Both the position numbers and the translations under genes were made by a program. The notes below the pieces were generated by a model. It was not told the origin of the DNA and did not search any database. It saw only the letters and a list, made by a program, of their open reading frames with translations. Below are positions 34,408-43,139 of a DNA stretch of 54,674 bases, one piece after another. This DNA comes from Opitutales bacterium (GTDB lineage Bacteria > Verrucomicrobiota > Verrucomicrobiia > Opitutales > Opitutaceae): assembly GCA_018700525.1 (NCBI GenBank), contig JABITN010000192.1:1-54674 (forward strand). The letters run 5' to 3'. Positions within the stretch are counted from its first letter, which is position 1; every line of letters starts with the position of its first letter.

Positions 34408-36398
34408 CCAAGCGCCCTCTCCAGAGCGTCGAGAATACCCTGGCGACTATAGTCCCGTTTTACGCGAGCCAAAGCGCCCGCTCTCAAGCCCTCCCATAAG
34501 GCTTCGTCCTTGTAAGCTTCAATACAGGCTTCGGCAATTGCTTCCGCCGAATCCGCCGAGAGCATCTCATCCAACTCCCAACCCAACTGCTCGCGAGCCA
34601 ATCCGGTCCCTATCACAGGAATTCCACGCGACGAAGCTTCAATTATTTTAAGTGGAATTCCAGCCGCATAGCGTACCGGAGCTATGAATACGCGGCATCG
34701 ATCATACCATTTATCCAAATCTTCGACAAAACCAAGAAATCGTTCCGATTCCGTCGCATAAGCCTCAAGCAACTTCGAGTGATTCCTTCCCGCAAAGTAA
34801 AGCGTAACATCCTGCCCGATTCGATCTCGAATAAGCGGCAGCGCGTTTTCGATAAACCAAATCAACCCTAGTGCATTGGGCGCCTCATCCGAATGAACAG
34901 CTCCAACGAATAGAATATCGCGCCGTTCCGAGAACCCTTTTGAGGTCGGAGCTATTTTCGAATGATGCCGCAACATCTGAATATTCGAAAACCCGAACGA
35001 TTCGAACTGAATACGTTCAGTCTCGGAAATAGCAAAAACCACATCTGCATTTTTCGCTGGGCCCAACTCCTCTTGCAAAAGTGTTTGCGCTTCGTTTTCC
35101 GAAAAAGGATTAGATCCATACCGCCGTTCGCTTATCTCTCGATTAGCGAAAATCGCTTCAGCATCGTAAATGAACCGAAACTCCGGTCTTATTCGTTTTG
35201 TATCCTCCATGTACTTACGAAATTTCTTCAAATTATTAGGCCGAGACAGAATCGCCACATCGTAGGCATCTCCACGACGATCCCAGAAAGCCTCAAAACG
35301 ACCTTCCCCTACGCCTAAAGCTACTTCGACTTCTCTGGGTGTTTCTCGATAGACATCCTCGAAATCGCTCTTCGTTATAAACGTCGGAAGTAAAGTTACG
35401 CTATTTCCCAATTCTAGCAAAGCCGAAAGCATTTCAAGCGTCCTCGGGAAACCTGCCCCCATGTGAGCGAACGGCGGAGAATCTTCGATCCACAGGATCC
35501 TCAACCCCTTGGCTTTTTCGAAAACAGCCTCCCCATTCCATTCTTCAAAAGTCGAGAATTCTAAAAGTTTCTTCGCCCATTTCCTGCTAAAAATCTCCAA
35601 ATTCAAAAGCATTCGCTCAGAGGCCAAACCCCATCCATACCGATATTCCGATTCGCGAATTGCCACGCTTTTAGGATCATACACAACCGAAAAACCTTTT
35701 TCCTCCAGACGCATGCACGCATCGACATCTTCGTAATACTCATCCGGATACGACTCATCGAATCCGCCAATCGAATCAAAGACTTTCCTTCGAAACGCTA
35801 AGTACGCGCCCGAACAAAAGCCAACAGCTCGTCTATACTGCAATCGATAGTCATCCGGATTCCAACCTCGACCAACGCCCTGACATGTTCCATCGGAAAA
35901 CAAAAGCGACCCTGCTTCGAGAGCGAACCCCTCTGAATCCAACAGCAATCCTCCTACCGCACCGACCGAATCGCTCGCCGAAAGACATTCCAAAGTCGAT
36001 CGAAGAGAACCACTAGATACGCGAACGTCTTCCTTCAAAAAAAGAATATTTTCGGAGCGAACCCTACGGGCACCTTCGTTGCAAAGCCTTGCGAAATTCG
36101 AATTCTTTCCTACTTCAACAACCTCGATACCATCCACTAGCGAAAGCAAAGCACCAATTTCGTCATCTTTTCGTTCAAAGACTACGATTACCTCCCATTC
36201 GCAATCAACACATGCCTCAAGTGCCTTCAAATTATTCCAGAGCAATCCCGCCGAATTCCATGAGACAATCACGACCGATAATCTCGGCGACGATGAGACA
36301 GGAAGCGCCAAGCGACATGACGATCTCAAAAAGCTCTTCAACGCCTCCTTCTCGTGACTCCGATTACTGGAATTCTCATGTAAATTCGATGGATCCAT
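34404..36398 (-). CDS. Two-domain glycosyltransferase (GT2 + GT4-like)
   Basis: A 664-residue cytoplasmic protein. The N-terminal GT2 domain (about 40-270) starts with LSVVIVSWNSAGLLWNNLKA, has ILFLKEDVRV at the DXD-like site, and CSGAYLAFRRKVFDSIGGFD plus EDVDACMRLEEKG, typical of rhamnosyl- or mannosyl-type GT2 enzymes. The C-terminal part (about 300-664) resembles GT4: RILWIEDSPPFAHMGAGFPR, ILFVGAVHSDEAPNALGLIW, FLGFVEDLDKWYDRCRVFIA and PLKIIEASSRGIPVIGT. Likely builds surface polysaccharide or glycan. ATG at 36398 is used; the frame also has an upstream TTG at 36422. Sugar specificity unknown. Lies near other polysaccharide genes at 41-43 kb. Confidence 0.88.
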   Translation of the reverse strand: MDPSNLHENSSNRSHEKEALKSFLRSSCRLALPVSSSPRLSVVIVSWNSAGLLWNNLKALEACVDCEWEVIVVFERKDDEIGALLSLVDGIEVVEVGKNSNFARLCNEGARRVRSENILFLKEDVRVSSGSLRSTLECLSASDSVGAVGGLLLDSEGFALEAGSLLFSDGTCQGVGRGWNPDDYRLQYRRAVGFCSGAYLAFRRKVFDSIGGFDESYPDEYYEDVDACMRLEEKGFSVVYDPKSVAIRESEYRYGWGLASERMLLNLEIFSRKWAKKLLEFSTFEEWNGEAVFEKAKGLRILWIEDSPPFAHMGAGFPRTLEMLSALLELGNSVTLLPTFITKSDFEDVYRETPREVEVALGVGEGRFEAFWDRRGDAYDVAILSRPNNLKKFRKYMEDTKRIRPEFRFIYDAEAIFANREISERRYGSNPFSENEAQTLLQEELGPAKNADVVFAISETERIQFESFGFSNIQMLRHHSKIAPTSKGFSERRDILFVGAVHSDEAPNALGLIWFIENALPLIRDRIGQDVTLYFAGRNHSKLLEAYATESERFLGFVEDLDKWYDRCRVFIAPVRYAAGIPLKIIEASSRGIPVIGTGLAREQLGWELDEMLSADSAEAIAEACIEAYKDEALWEGLRAGALARVKRDYSRQGILDALERALG

Positions 36399-36521
36399 AA
36401 CAGGCAAGTCGCTTCTGATCAAACCGAACGCATTCGCATTCGCAAGTCAAATACAAGATGAAACCTGGATCTATATTATCCGGGAACAGAGCAAACATCA
36501 TCAAGCCAACGACCAATGGGA

Positions 36522-39500
36522 CTAGTTCGCCAAATTCATTTTCTGATACGTATCAGAAATAGCATCGAGTAATTGGGACGGCTTGAAAGGCTTCGTCAGA
36601 TATTCGTCCATCCCAGCGCCAAAACAATTCTCCCTATCTTCTCGCATCGCATTAGCCGTTAGAGCGATGATACGCGGACGATCTTCGCCCCATCTTTCAA
36701 TAATCTGGCGCGTTGCCTCCAAACCATCCATCTCTGGCATTTGAATATCCATGAACACTAAATCGTATTCATTTTGTTCGAGAGATTTAAGAGCTTCTAA
36801 GCCATTATTCGCCACTTCAATTTTGTATCCAATTTTTGAAAACAAACGCGTCGCTACCTTCTGATTGACGACATTGTCTTCCGCGAGAAGAATAGACATT
36901 GGCATACTTTCTCCCGGCTTCACTTTATTCGTGGCGGCCTTCTTTACCTTCTGCGTATTCTGTCCCAAGGCTTCCAATAAGTATCGTTTCGTATTAGCCA
37001 ACTTAAAGGGTTTCAACAGAGAGAAGACATGATCGGAAGAACCGCTACTTGAATGTACCGACCCAAGTGGACCGCATATGACGACCGGCTTTTTGACATC
37101 GCCGCAAATCTTGCGGACGCGATCCACCAATTCATCAGGCTGCATACCATCTAATCCTTGCTCCACGAAAACCACGGATGAATCGGAAACTTCGCTGGTG
37201 TTGCTTTCAAATTCAACAATCGATTTGAATCCAGCGGTCTTCATCCCCAAGCTCTCGGATTGATTGACGAGCGAAGCTCGGCTAAAATCATTGTGCTCTA
37301 TAACTGCAGCCTTTCCCCCTTCGAGCACATCTAAGCGAACTTTATCAAGGGAATCCGAATTGAAAGCCGCTTCCCGAAGCTTGCATGTAAAGTGAAATAC
37401 CGACCCTTCACCCAATTCGCTTTCCACCCACATGGAACCTCCCATGAGTTCAGATAGATTCTTACTGATAGACAATCCCAACCCAGTACCACCATAATTG
37501 CGAGTAGTTGATGCGTCAACTTGGCTAAACGATTCAAACAATGAATTCAACCGATCCTTCGGAATACCGATTCCCGTGTCTCTAATGGAAATCTGCAACA
37601 TTATATTATCACCATTTTCCTGACACGAAGAAACCTGAACAGCAACCCCTCCCTTTGCGGTAAACTTAACGGCATTGCTAATCAAATTCACTATAACCTG
37701 ACGCAAACGTGTAGGGTCGCCTAAAAGCATTGAACCAACCGCATTGTCTATCATGTATGCAATATCCAAGCCCTTTTCCGTTGCCTGCAACGCAAGCGTA
37801 TCAACCGCTTCCTCCACGCAATCACGCAAGTCGAACATGATATTCTCCAGCTCTAACTTGCCCGATTCTATTTTCGAAAAGTCCAAAATGTCATTTATGA
37901 CAACAAGCAAGGATTCGCTACTAGCTCGTATCGTATCGACACATTCTCGTTGCTCGTGATTCAGCTCCGTATCACTCACCAATCCAGTCATTCCGATGAT
38001 GCCGTTCATTGGCGTACGGATTTCATGACTCATATTGGCGAGGAAATAACTCTTTGCTTTGTTCGCTTCTTCGGCTTCGCGCATAGCAGCGCGAAGCTGC
38101 TCTTCCGAACGTCTTTGCTCGGTAATTTCGTGAAAAAACCAAACCCGCCCATAAGATTCGCCAAGCGGTGAACAGATAGGGAAAGACGCTTGTTCGAAGA
38201 TCCGTCCGTCAGTGAACTCCAACACGTCCTTGATCGTTTCCGTTTCGCTTTCAGAAGTGGTCAAAGCGGTTTGATAAAACGCTTCCGAATCGGGTAGTAA
38301 TTTCGAAGCTACTTGCCAAATTTTCGTCGGATCTCCGGCGTCCATAACGCTAGGAGACAATGCCCAAATTTCATGGAAACGCTTATTGTAATTCGATACG
38401 ATACCGCGTTCATTCACAACGAGAATTCCGTCAGTCGAAGCTTCCGACTGCGCCTTCAACACGGAATTATAACGCTTGAGAAGGTTTTGCCGACGCTTGT
38501 TGTGCGTCACGTCTGTACCGGTCGCAACGAGGGCCGTAATGCGGCCTTTCTCATCTCTTACCGAAACAGTTCGGAAATATACGTCTAACACGCGACCGGA
38601 CTCAGCTACCATTTGAACGTCGCCCTGCCAGTGTCCGTATTCCTGAGTCTCCTGAACTATTTTCTCGAACAAACCACGATCATTAAACAAAGCGGTAGCC
38701 CCTCCAGAATTATTAAGCTGATCAGTAGAATTATACCCGAGAATACTTCCAAAAGAGTGATTGTGATAAACCCCTTCGCCTTCGACATTCATCATCAAAA
38801 TGAAGTCACTCGAGGCCTCCACCGCCGCAGAAACCATCCGAAGCCGCTCCTCCGATTCCTTGCGTAAAGTTACGTCCTCGAAAATCCCATACCAGATAAC
38901 CGTATCGTCTGGTAGCTTCTCCGGAACCGCCTTCGTCGATACCCATTTTTTGCGACCATTTGGTCCTTTAACGCGATATTCCAAATACAATGGGTTCAAG
39001 TTTTTCGAAGAAACCGCCAAGCTTTCATACACACGTTCCAAATCTTCAATGTAGACCGCTCCCATCGCTATTGACGCATCTTTCATGACGTCTCGAGCTT
39101 CCACTCCTAGTAGCTCTACAATCTTTTCGCTGATGAACGGAAACGAAGGATCGCCGCCACTGTTAACCTTTAAATGGAAATAGACCCCCGGCACCTGAAC
39201 GCTCAAACGCTCTAGCTCGTGCGGGCTTGTCTCCAATTGACGCTCTACCTGGCGAGCCTCTGTCACATCGACAATACTCAACGTATAATCGCCCTCGCCC
39301 GTACTTTTTACCGCAAGAATAACGCTCTTCGTCTGATTCTCGAGATCAATCACGATCTCTCGTCGAGACGTTTTTCCCTCTGAAGCCTCGCTCTCAGCGA
39401 CAAGAGCATCGATTCCCAAAGCATCGTACGAAGGGCAAATGCTTCTAAGCGATTCGCCTTCGATACGATCTGCCAAAACCAAAATTTCGTAGGCAGCCCG

Positions 39501-39938
39501 ATTCGCGAATTGAACCTGAAAATCCGTGCCGTCAAACTTTTTATTTAGAATGACAATCCCATCTGTCGAACGATCCAATGCTTCCGACAATGTAGTCTCC
39601 GAAATCAAATCGTTCGTTTCTTCGACCACCGGCTCGATCAACCATAAATTGTCGATATCGCTCAGACGTGTTATGCTCGCCCGAAGCACGACTGGTCCTT
39701 TTTCTGAGGGCGAGCTGAGCGCCAACTCGATCGATTCACGACTCGGCTTGATTGTTTTCGATAGATTCTCGAAGTAAGCCTCCAACGGCGTATCCGCAAT
39801 CGATGCTGCATCCGAAGATTGCACGAGCAACTTACTCGCCGCTCGATTCGCAACACGGATTCGACCCCTACTAGCTACGATTTGAGCGAAGGGGGATTTT
39901 AAGAAAGCGTTTTCGAATGGATCTGTGGGAGGCATCAT
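36522..39938 (-). CDS. Hybrid sensor histidine kinase with five PAS domains and two receivers
   Basis: A 1138-residue signalling protein without membrane helices, so a cytoplasmic sensor. It has about five PAS-type units in the first 600 residues (for example DGIVILNKKFDGTDFQVQFA, the PAC-like WYGIFEDVTLRKE and LVATGTDVTHNKRR). HisKA follows with the phosphorylated His in ANMSHEIRTPMNGIIG (about residue 638), then the ATPase boxes NAVKF, DTGIGIPKDRL and GGTGLGLSISKNL. The first receiver (about 890-1000) has Glu where the phospho-Asp should be (VVFVEQGLDGM); the second (about 1015-1130) is intact (LLAEDN, VFMDIQMPEMDG, TKPF). Signal and partner are unknown. ATG 39938 is used; the next codon is also ATG. 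Confidence 0.92.
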   Translation of the reverse strand: MMPPTDPFENAFLKSPFAQIVASRGRIRVANRAASKLLVQSSDAASIADTPLEAYFENLSKTIKPSRESIELALSSPSEKGPVVLRASITRLSDIDNLWLIEPVVEETNDLISETTLSEALDRSTDGIVILNKKFDGTDFQVQFANRAAYEILVLADRIEGESLRSICPSYDALGIDALVAESEASEGKTSRREIVIDLENQTKSVILAVKSTGEGDYTLSIVDVTEARQVERQLETSPHELERLSVQVPGVYFHLKVNSGGDPSFPFISEKIVELLGVEARDVMKDASIAMGAVYIEDLERVYESLAVSSKNLNPLYLEYRVKGPNGRKKWVSTKAVPEKLPDDTVIWYGIFEDVTLRKESEERLRMVSAAVEASSDFILMMNVEGEGVYHNHSFGSILGYNSTDQLNNSGGATALFNDRGLFEKIVQETQEYGHWQGDVQMVAESGRVLDVYFRTVSVRDEKGRITALVATGTDVTHNKRRQNLLKRYNSVLKAQSEASTDGILVVNERGIVSNYNKRFHEIWALSPSVMDAGDPTKIWQVASKLLPDSEAFYQTALTTSESETETIKDVLEFTDGRIFEQASFPICSPLGESYGRVWFFHEITEQRRSEEQLRAAMREAEEANKAKSYFLANMSHEIRTPMNGIIGMTGLVSDTELNHEQRECVDTIRASSESLLVVINDILDFSKIESGKLELENIMFDLRDCVEEAVDTLALQATEKGLDIAYMIDNAVGSMLLGDPTRLRQVIVNLISNAVKFTAKGGVAVQVSSCQENGDNIMLQISIRDTGIGIPKDRLNSLFESFSQVDASTTRNYGGTGLGLSISKNLSELMGGSMWVESELGEGSVFHFTCKLREAAFNSDSLDKVRLDVLEGGKAAVIEHNDFSRASLVNQSESLGMKTAGFKSIVEFESNTSEVSDSSVVFVEQGLDGMQPDELVDRVRKICGDVKKPVVICGPLGSVHSSSGSSDHVFSLLKPFKLANTKRYLLEALGQNTQKVKKAATNKVKPGESMPMSILLAEDNVVNQKVATRLFSKIGYKIEVANNGLEALKSLEQNEYDLVFMDIQMPEMDGLEATRQIIERWGEDRPRIIALTANAMREDRENCFGAGMDEYLTKPFKPSQLLDAISDTYQKMNLAN

Positions 39939-40155
39939 ACAGCACGATAAAAAATGACTAGCTAGCTCCAAATATCGGCAGAATAAGCCAATAGAAAAGC
40001 TCGCGATGCTATGTTTTTCGGTAATTTATGAATAGAGACTGCGACTGTAATATTTATCTTTAACGGCACATTTCGGTCTCATCTGAAAAAATATGCTTCG
40101 CGAGCCATTTTCCCTTCCGTCGAGGTTATTCGCGTAAAACAAACAATATCGAATG

Positions 40156-40470
40156 TTAGTTTTGAATCTCGAAAATTCGATGCAACCGCAACAATTCAAT
40201 GACTGACTGGACTGGCGCCTTAACATTCGTTAGGCGCATTACCCCCTCTTTCCCTGGAAGACGCTTATACAAACCCAACAAAGCCCCGACTCCCGAACTA
40301 TCGATAAAATCAACCTGATTGAAATCCATCTCCACGCTCGTCACATCAGTGGACCAAATGGTATCCACCTCTTTCTTGAAATCGCGAGACGCCGACGCGT
40401 CCAAGCGATTCACGCCAAGCTCGACACGCAGGATGTCTCTATCGATTTTACCTTCAATTAAACAATTCAT
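40156..40470 (-). CDS. STAS-domain anti-sigma factor antagonist
   Basis: A 104-residue single STAS domain. DFNQVDFIDSSGVGALLGLY (residues 49-68) is the classical SpoIIAA/RsbV phosphorylation loop with Ser in DSSG. Such proteins are switched by a serine kinase of the RsbW type and reset by a PP2C phosphatase. A protein with both of those domains is coded 2.7 kb away at 43140-44861, a probable partner (inference). ATG at 40470 is used instead of an upstream GTG at 40494. Transcribed divergently from the polysaccharide genes. Confidence 0.88.
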   Translation of the reverse strand: MNCLIEGKIDRDILRVELGVNRLDASASRDFKKEVDTIWSTDVTSVEMDFNQVDFIDSSGVGALLGLYKRLPGKEGVMRLTNVKAPVQSVIELLRLHRIFEIQN

Positions 40471-40593
40471 AGCAGTGGGAAATAGAATCAGCACTCGGGC
40501 CCCTATTCTCCTAAAGGCACGACCATTCTATTTTAAAACGACATCCCCGCTTAAGCCTTGAACAGAAGCCGACAATTTCTATACAAAAATCTC

Positions 40594-41229
40594 GTGCCTG
40601 CACCTTCATTGATAATAGGAATCGCCGGAGGCAGCGGCTCCGGAAAATCATGGTTCGCCCAAAAACTACGTGACGCCTTTCCAACCGAATCCACTTTGAT
40701 CGAACAGGATTGGTACTACCGCGATCTGTCGAGTTTGGCACCCGAAAAGGCGAATGCATTCAATTTCGATCACCCCGAATCAATTGAATTTTCCCTTCTT
40801 CTCGAACAACTCAAAACGCTAAGAAACGGTAATTCCGTCTGTGCCCCCGGATATAGATATGTAAATCATCAACGCATCGAAAACGCTCATCCGCTCGATC
40901 CAGCGTCTCTTATCATCGTGGAGGGTCTCTTCACACTCCACCACGCCGAATTACGAGAAGTCTTTGACAGAAAACTTTTTATCGATGCCGATCCGCAAGT
41001 GAGGTTCGACCGGCGCCTTCTTCGCGACGCCCAACACCGTGGCTATACGAGTAGCCAAATAACGCAAAGCTGGCACGAACAAGCGACCCCTATGTTCGAC
41101 CAATTCGTCGCTCCCAGCGCCAATCACGCTGACATCGTATGGAATCCCTTGAGAAATAAGGCTTTTGAAAACGTTTTTTTTGCCGATTTACGAAGTCATT
41201 TAGCCAACCATGGAAACCCAATCCAATGA
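40594..41229 (+). CDS. udk: Uridine kinase-like P-loop kinase
   Basis: A 211-residue (or 223) P-loop kinase of the uridine kinase/phosphoribulokinase fold. IIGIAGGSGSGKSWFAQKL carries Walker A, EQDWYYRDLSSL corresponds to the Udk DSYYKD motif, NFDHPESIEF matches the family motif NFDHPDAFD, and IIVEGLFTLHH is the Walker B strand, followed by RFDRRLLRDAQHRG of the lid. Uridine kinases make UMP from uridine; because it starts a polysaccharide-type cluster, a related substrate cannot be excluded. No ATG is available: GTG at 40594 fits the family N-terminus, and TTG at 40558 just after a stop is the other choice. The last 20 nt overlap the next gene. Confidence 0.8.
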   Translation: MPAPSLIIGIAGGSGSGKSWFAQKLRDAFPTESTLIEQDWYYRDLSSLAPEKANAFNFDHPESIEFSLLLEQLKTLRNGNSVCAPGYRYVNHQRIENAHPLDPASLIIVEGLFTLHHAELREVFDRKLFIDADPQVRFDRRLLRDAQHRGYTSSQITQSWHEQATPMFDQFVAPSANHADIVWNPLRNKAFENVFFADLRSHLANHGNPIQ

Positions 41230-41944
41230 ATCGAACACCGAACTCGCAGACTACTGGGCGAGAGCTGCCACCCCATCCGGGAGAGCAAGCCTAACCCTAC
41301 GTTCACGTTTCAAGCGATCTACTTGGAACGCGGTCACCGGAACGACAATCGGCCTAAAACGCCTCTTTGATATCTTTGGCTCTACGTGTGCCTTAATCGT
41401 CCTATCTCCGATTCTCGCTATAACCGCAGCATGCATCAAATTCGAGGATCCCGGTCCCGTCTTCTTCACTCAAAAGCGCGTCGGCCTTAAAGGAAACTCC
41501 TTCCTCATTTGGAAATTCCGCTCTATGGTCAGCGATGCTGAAAAAGTGGCTCAACACATGATCGAACTGCAACAAGTCCAAGATACAGTCGAAATGAAAC
41601 TTGCCGGCGATCCACGCGTTACCCGAGTCGGAAACTTCATCCGCAAATACTCCATCGACGAGCTGCCCCAATTTTGGAATGTATTCATAGGCGACATGTC
41701 CATCGTAGGCCCCCGCCCCGTAGTGACGGCAGAAGTGGTCGGCTATACTGTCGAGGAGCGTCAACGCCTGCTCGCGAAACCAGGATTGACCTGCTTCTGG
41801 CAAATAGGAGGTCGAACGGATTTGAACTTCGAAAATCAAGTGCGCTTGGATGTCGAATACATCCGCTCCAATAATATCTGGCTCGATATCAAACTACTCC
41901 TTCTCACCGTTCCCGCCGTTTTGCTCGGCAAAGGGGCCTATTAA
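41210..41944 (+). CDS. Undecaprenyl-phosphate sugar phosphotransferase (bacterial sugar transferase)
   Basis: A 244-residue polyprenyl-phosphate hexose-1-phosphate transferase of the monotopic PHPT class, starting surface polysaccharide or glycan assembly. A membrane segment [20 protein letters not shown] is at residues 46-65, followed by [38 protein letters not shown] (catalytic Asp-Glu pair) and [25 protein letters not shown] is the typical C-terminal loop. It is the short form without the N-terminal membrane bundle of WcaJ/WbaP. Overlaps the upstream kinase gene by 20 nt and precedes the next gene by 13 nt, so part of an operon. Confidence 0.92.
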   Translation: METQSNESNTELADYWARAATPSGRASLTLRSRFKRSTWNAVTGTTIGLKRLFDIFGSTCALIVLSPILAITAACIKFEDPGPVFFTQKRVGLKGNSFLIWKFRSMVSDAEKVAQHMIELQQVQDTVEMKLAGDPRVTRVGNFIRKYSIDELPQFWNVFIGDMSIVGPRPVVTAEVVGYTVEERQRLLAKPGLTCFWQIGGRTDLNFENQVRLDVEYIRSNNIWLDIKLLLLTVPAVLLGKGAY

Positions 41945-41957
41945 ACAGAGACTACGA

Positions 41958-43133
41958 ATGAAGAAAAAGTGGAAGCTTCTAGTACCCGATTGGTGTTCTC
42001 TCGACGAACTCTGGCAGAACACAGATCCGTTTTGTCTCTGGCCAGTAGGCAACCAACCCCTCCTCGCCCATTGGATGGACCGAGCTGTCGACGAAGCGAT
42101 CGACGATATAGAAATTTTCATTTCCGACCGACCCACAGCCGTTAGACACTACCTAAATAGCGGGGCCTACTGGTCCCGGAAGATAAAAGTCACTCCCATA
42201 TCTACCGACGACAAAGCTCCCGATGATGCCATCCCACTAATCGGCCTTCCACACGACAATACGATAGACGAACCAATAGCGTCCAGTGCCGATTTACTAC
42301 GGCACTGGCTCAGTCTGAATCAAAGATGGCTCGAACAAATAGACCTATACAAACTCCGCGTTGAAACGCCACTCACCGAACGTGGCTGGGTCGGCTCTCA
42401 AGTACGGATTCACCCAAGTGCGAAACTAGTCGCGCCCTACTGGATACAAGGGAAATCCGATATCGGCGCCTTCGCCGAAATAGGCCCCTTCGCCTGCATT
42501 GGCGCCAATACGATTATCGATGAGAATGCCAGCGTCCGTAACTCTATCGTGCTTCCCGGAACTATGGTCGGACGGAACACCTCCCTTCATCAAGTCGCTG
42601 TCGAAGGGGGACTACTCCTCGACGCCAAACATGGCTGCCGCGTACCGATCACCGACGCCTTCATCCTGAGTAACCTAGGCCAACGCATATGCAAAACATC
42701 GATCAGCGAACGTTTATTGGCGATTTCGCTATTCGTCCTCGCCTCGCCCATTGTCGCTCTTTCCCATATCGACTGGACTATCATCGAGGCTCACGACGGC
42801 TCCGGCGGAGCGCTCGAGCTAAAAACCGGAGAGAACGGCTGTCTCCTAGCTCGCCGCTGGCATTGGCTAAGGGAAGTCTTCAAAGGCAGAATGCGCCTAA
42901 TCGGGATCCTCCCTCGCCCATTAGAATGGAACATCAACGATGATCGGGAGCTCGATCAGCGTCTGAAGGAGGCTCGCCCCGGAGTCCTATCGCTTTCAGA
43001 CCTTCACAACTGCCATAACGCCTACGAGCCCAATGAATGGATACATGCGTCCTATCAAGCTTTGAGCGGTGACAAAAACATCCGAAAGCTCATCCGAGGA
43101 AATTTCTGGAAGCTCGCTTTCATGAAGGCCTAA
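41958..43133 (+). CDS. Left-handed beta-helix protein fused to a degenerate sugar-transferase-like domain
   Basis: A 391-residue cytoplasmic protein. The N-terminus (LLVPDWCSLDELW, then DPFCLWPVGNQPLLAHWMDR) resembles nucleotidyltransferases (PVGNQPLL) but has lost the usual Gly-rich nucleotide loop. Residues about 140-235 have hexapeptide-repeat character (IHPSAKLVAPYWI, IGAFAEIGPFACIGANTII, ASVRNSIVLPGTMVG). The last 145 residues, with a short hydrophobic helix (LLAISLFVLASPIVALS), FKGRMRLIGILPRP and ARPGVLSLSD, recall the sugar transferase encoded just upstream, without the catalytic Asp-Glu pair. It may act as a scaffold or regulator of that enzyme (inference). ATG 41958 is used; the longer frame to 41850 lies inside the neighbour. 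The stop is 6 nt before the next gene. Confidence 0.72.
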   Translation: MKKKWKLLVPDWCSLDELWQNTDPFCLWPVGNQPLLAHWMDRAVDEAIDDIEIFISDRPTAVRHYLNSGAYWSRKIKVTPISTDDKAPDDAIPLIGLPHDNTIDEPIASSADLLRHWLSLNQRWLEQIDLYKLRVETPLTERGWVGSQVRIHPSAKLVAPYWIQGKSDIGAFAEIGPFACIGANTIIDENASVRNSIVLPGTMVGRNTSLHQVAVEGGLLLDAKHGCRVPITDAFILSNLGQRICKTSISERLLAISLFVLASPIVALSHIDWTIIEAHDGSGGALELKTGENGCLLARRWHWLREVFKGRMRLIGILPRPLEWNINDDRELDQRLKEARPGVLSLSDLHNCHNAYEPNEWIHASYQALSGDKNIRKLIRGNFWKLAFMKA

Positions 43134-43139
43134 TTTGAA

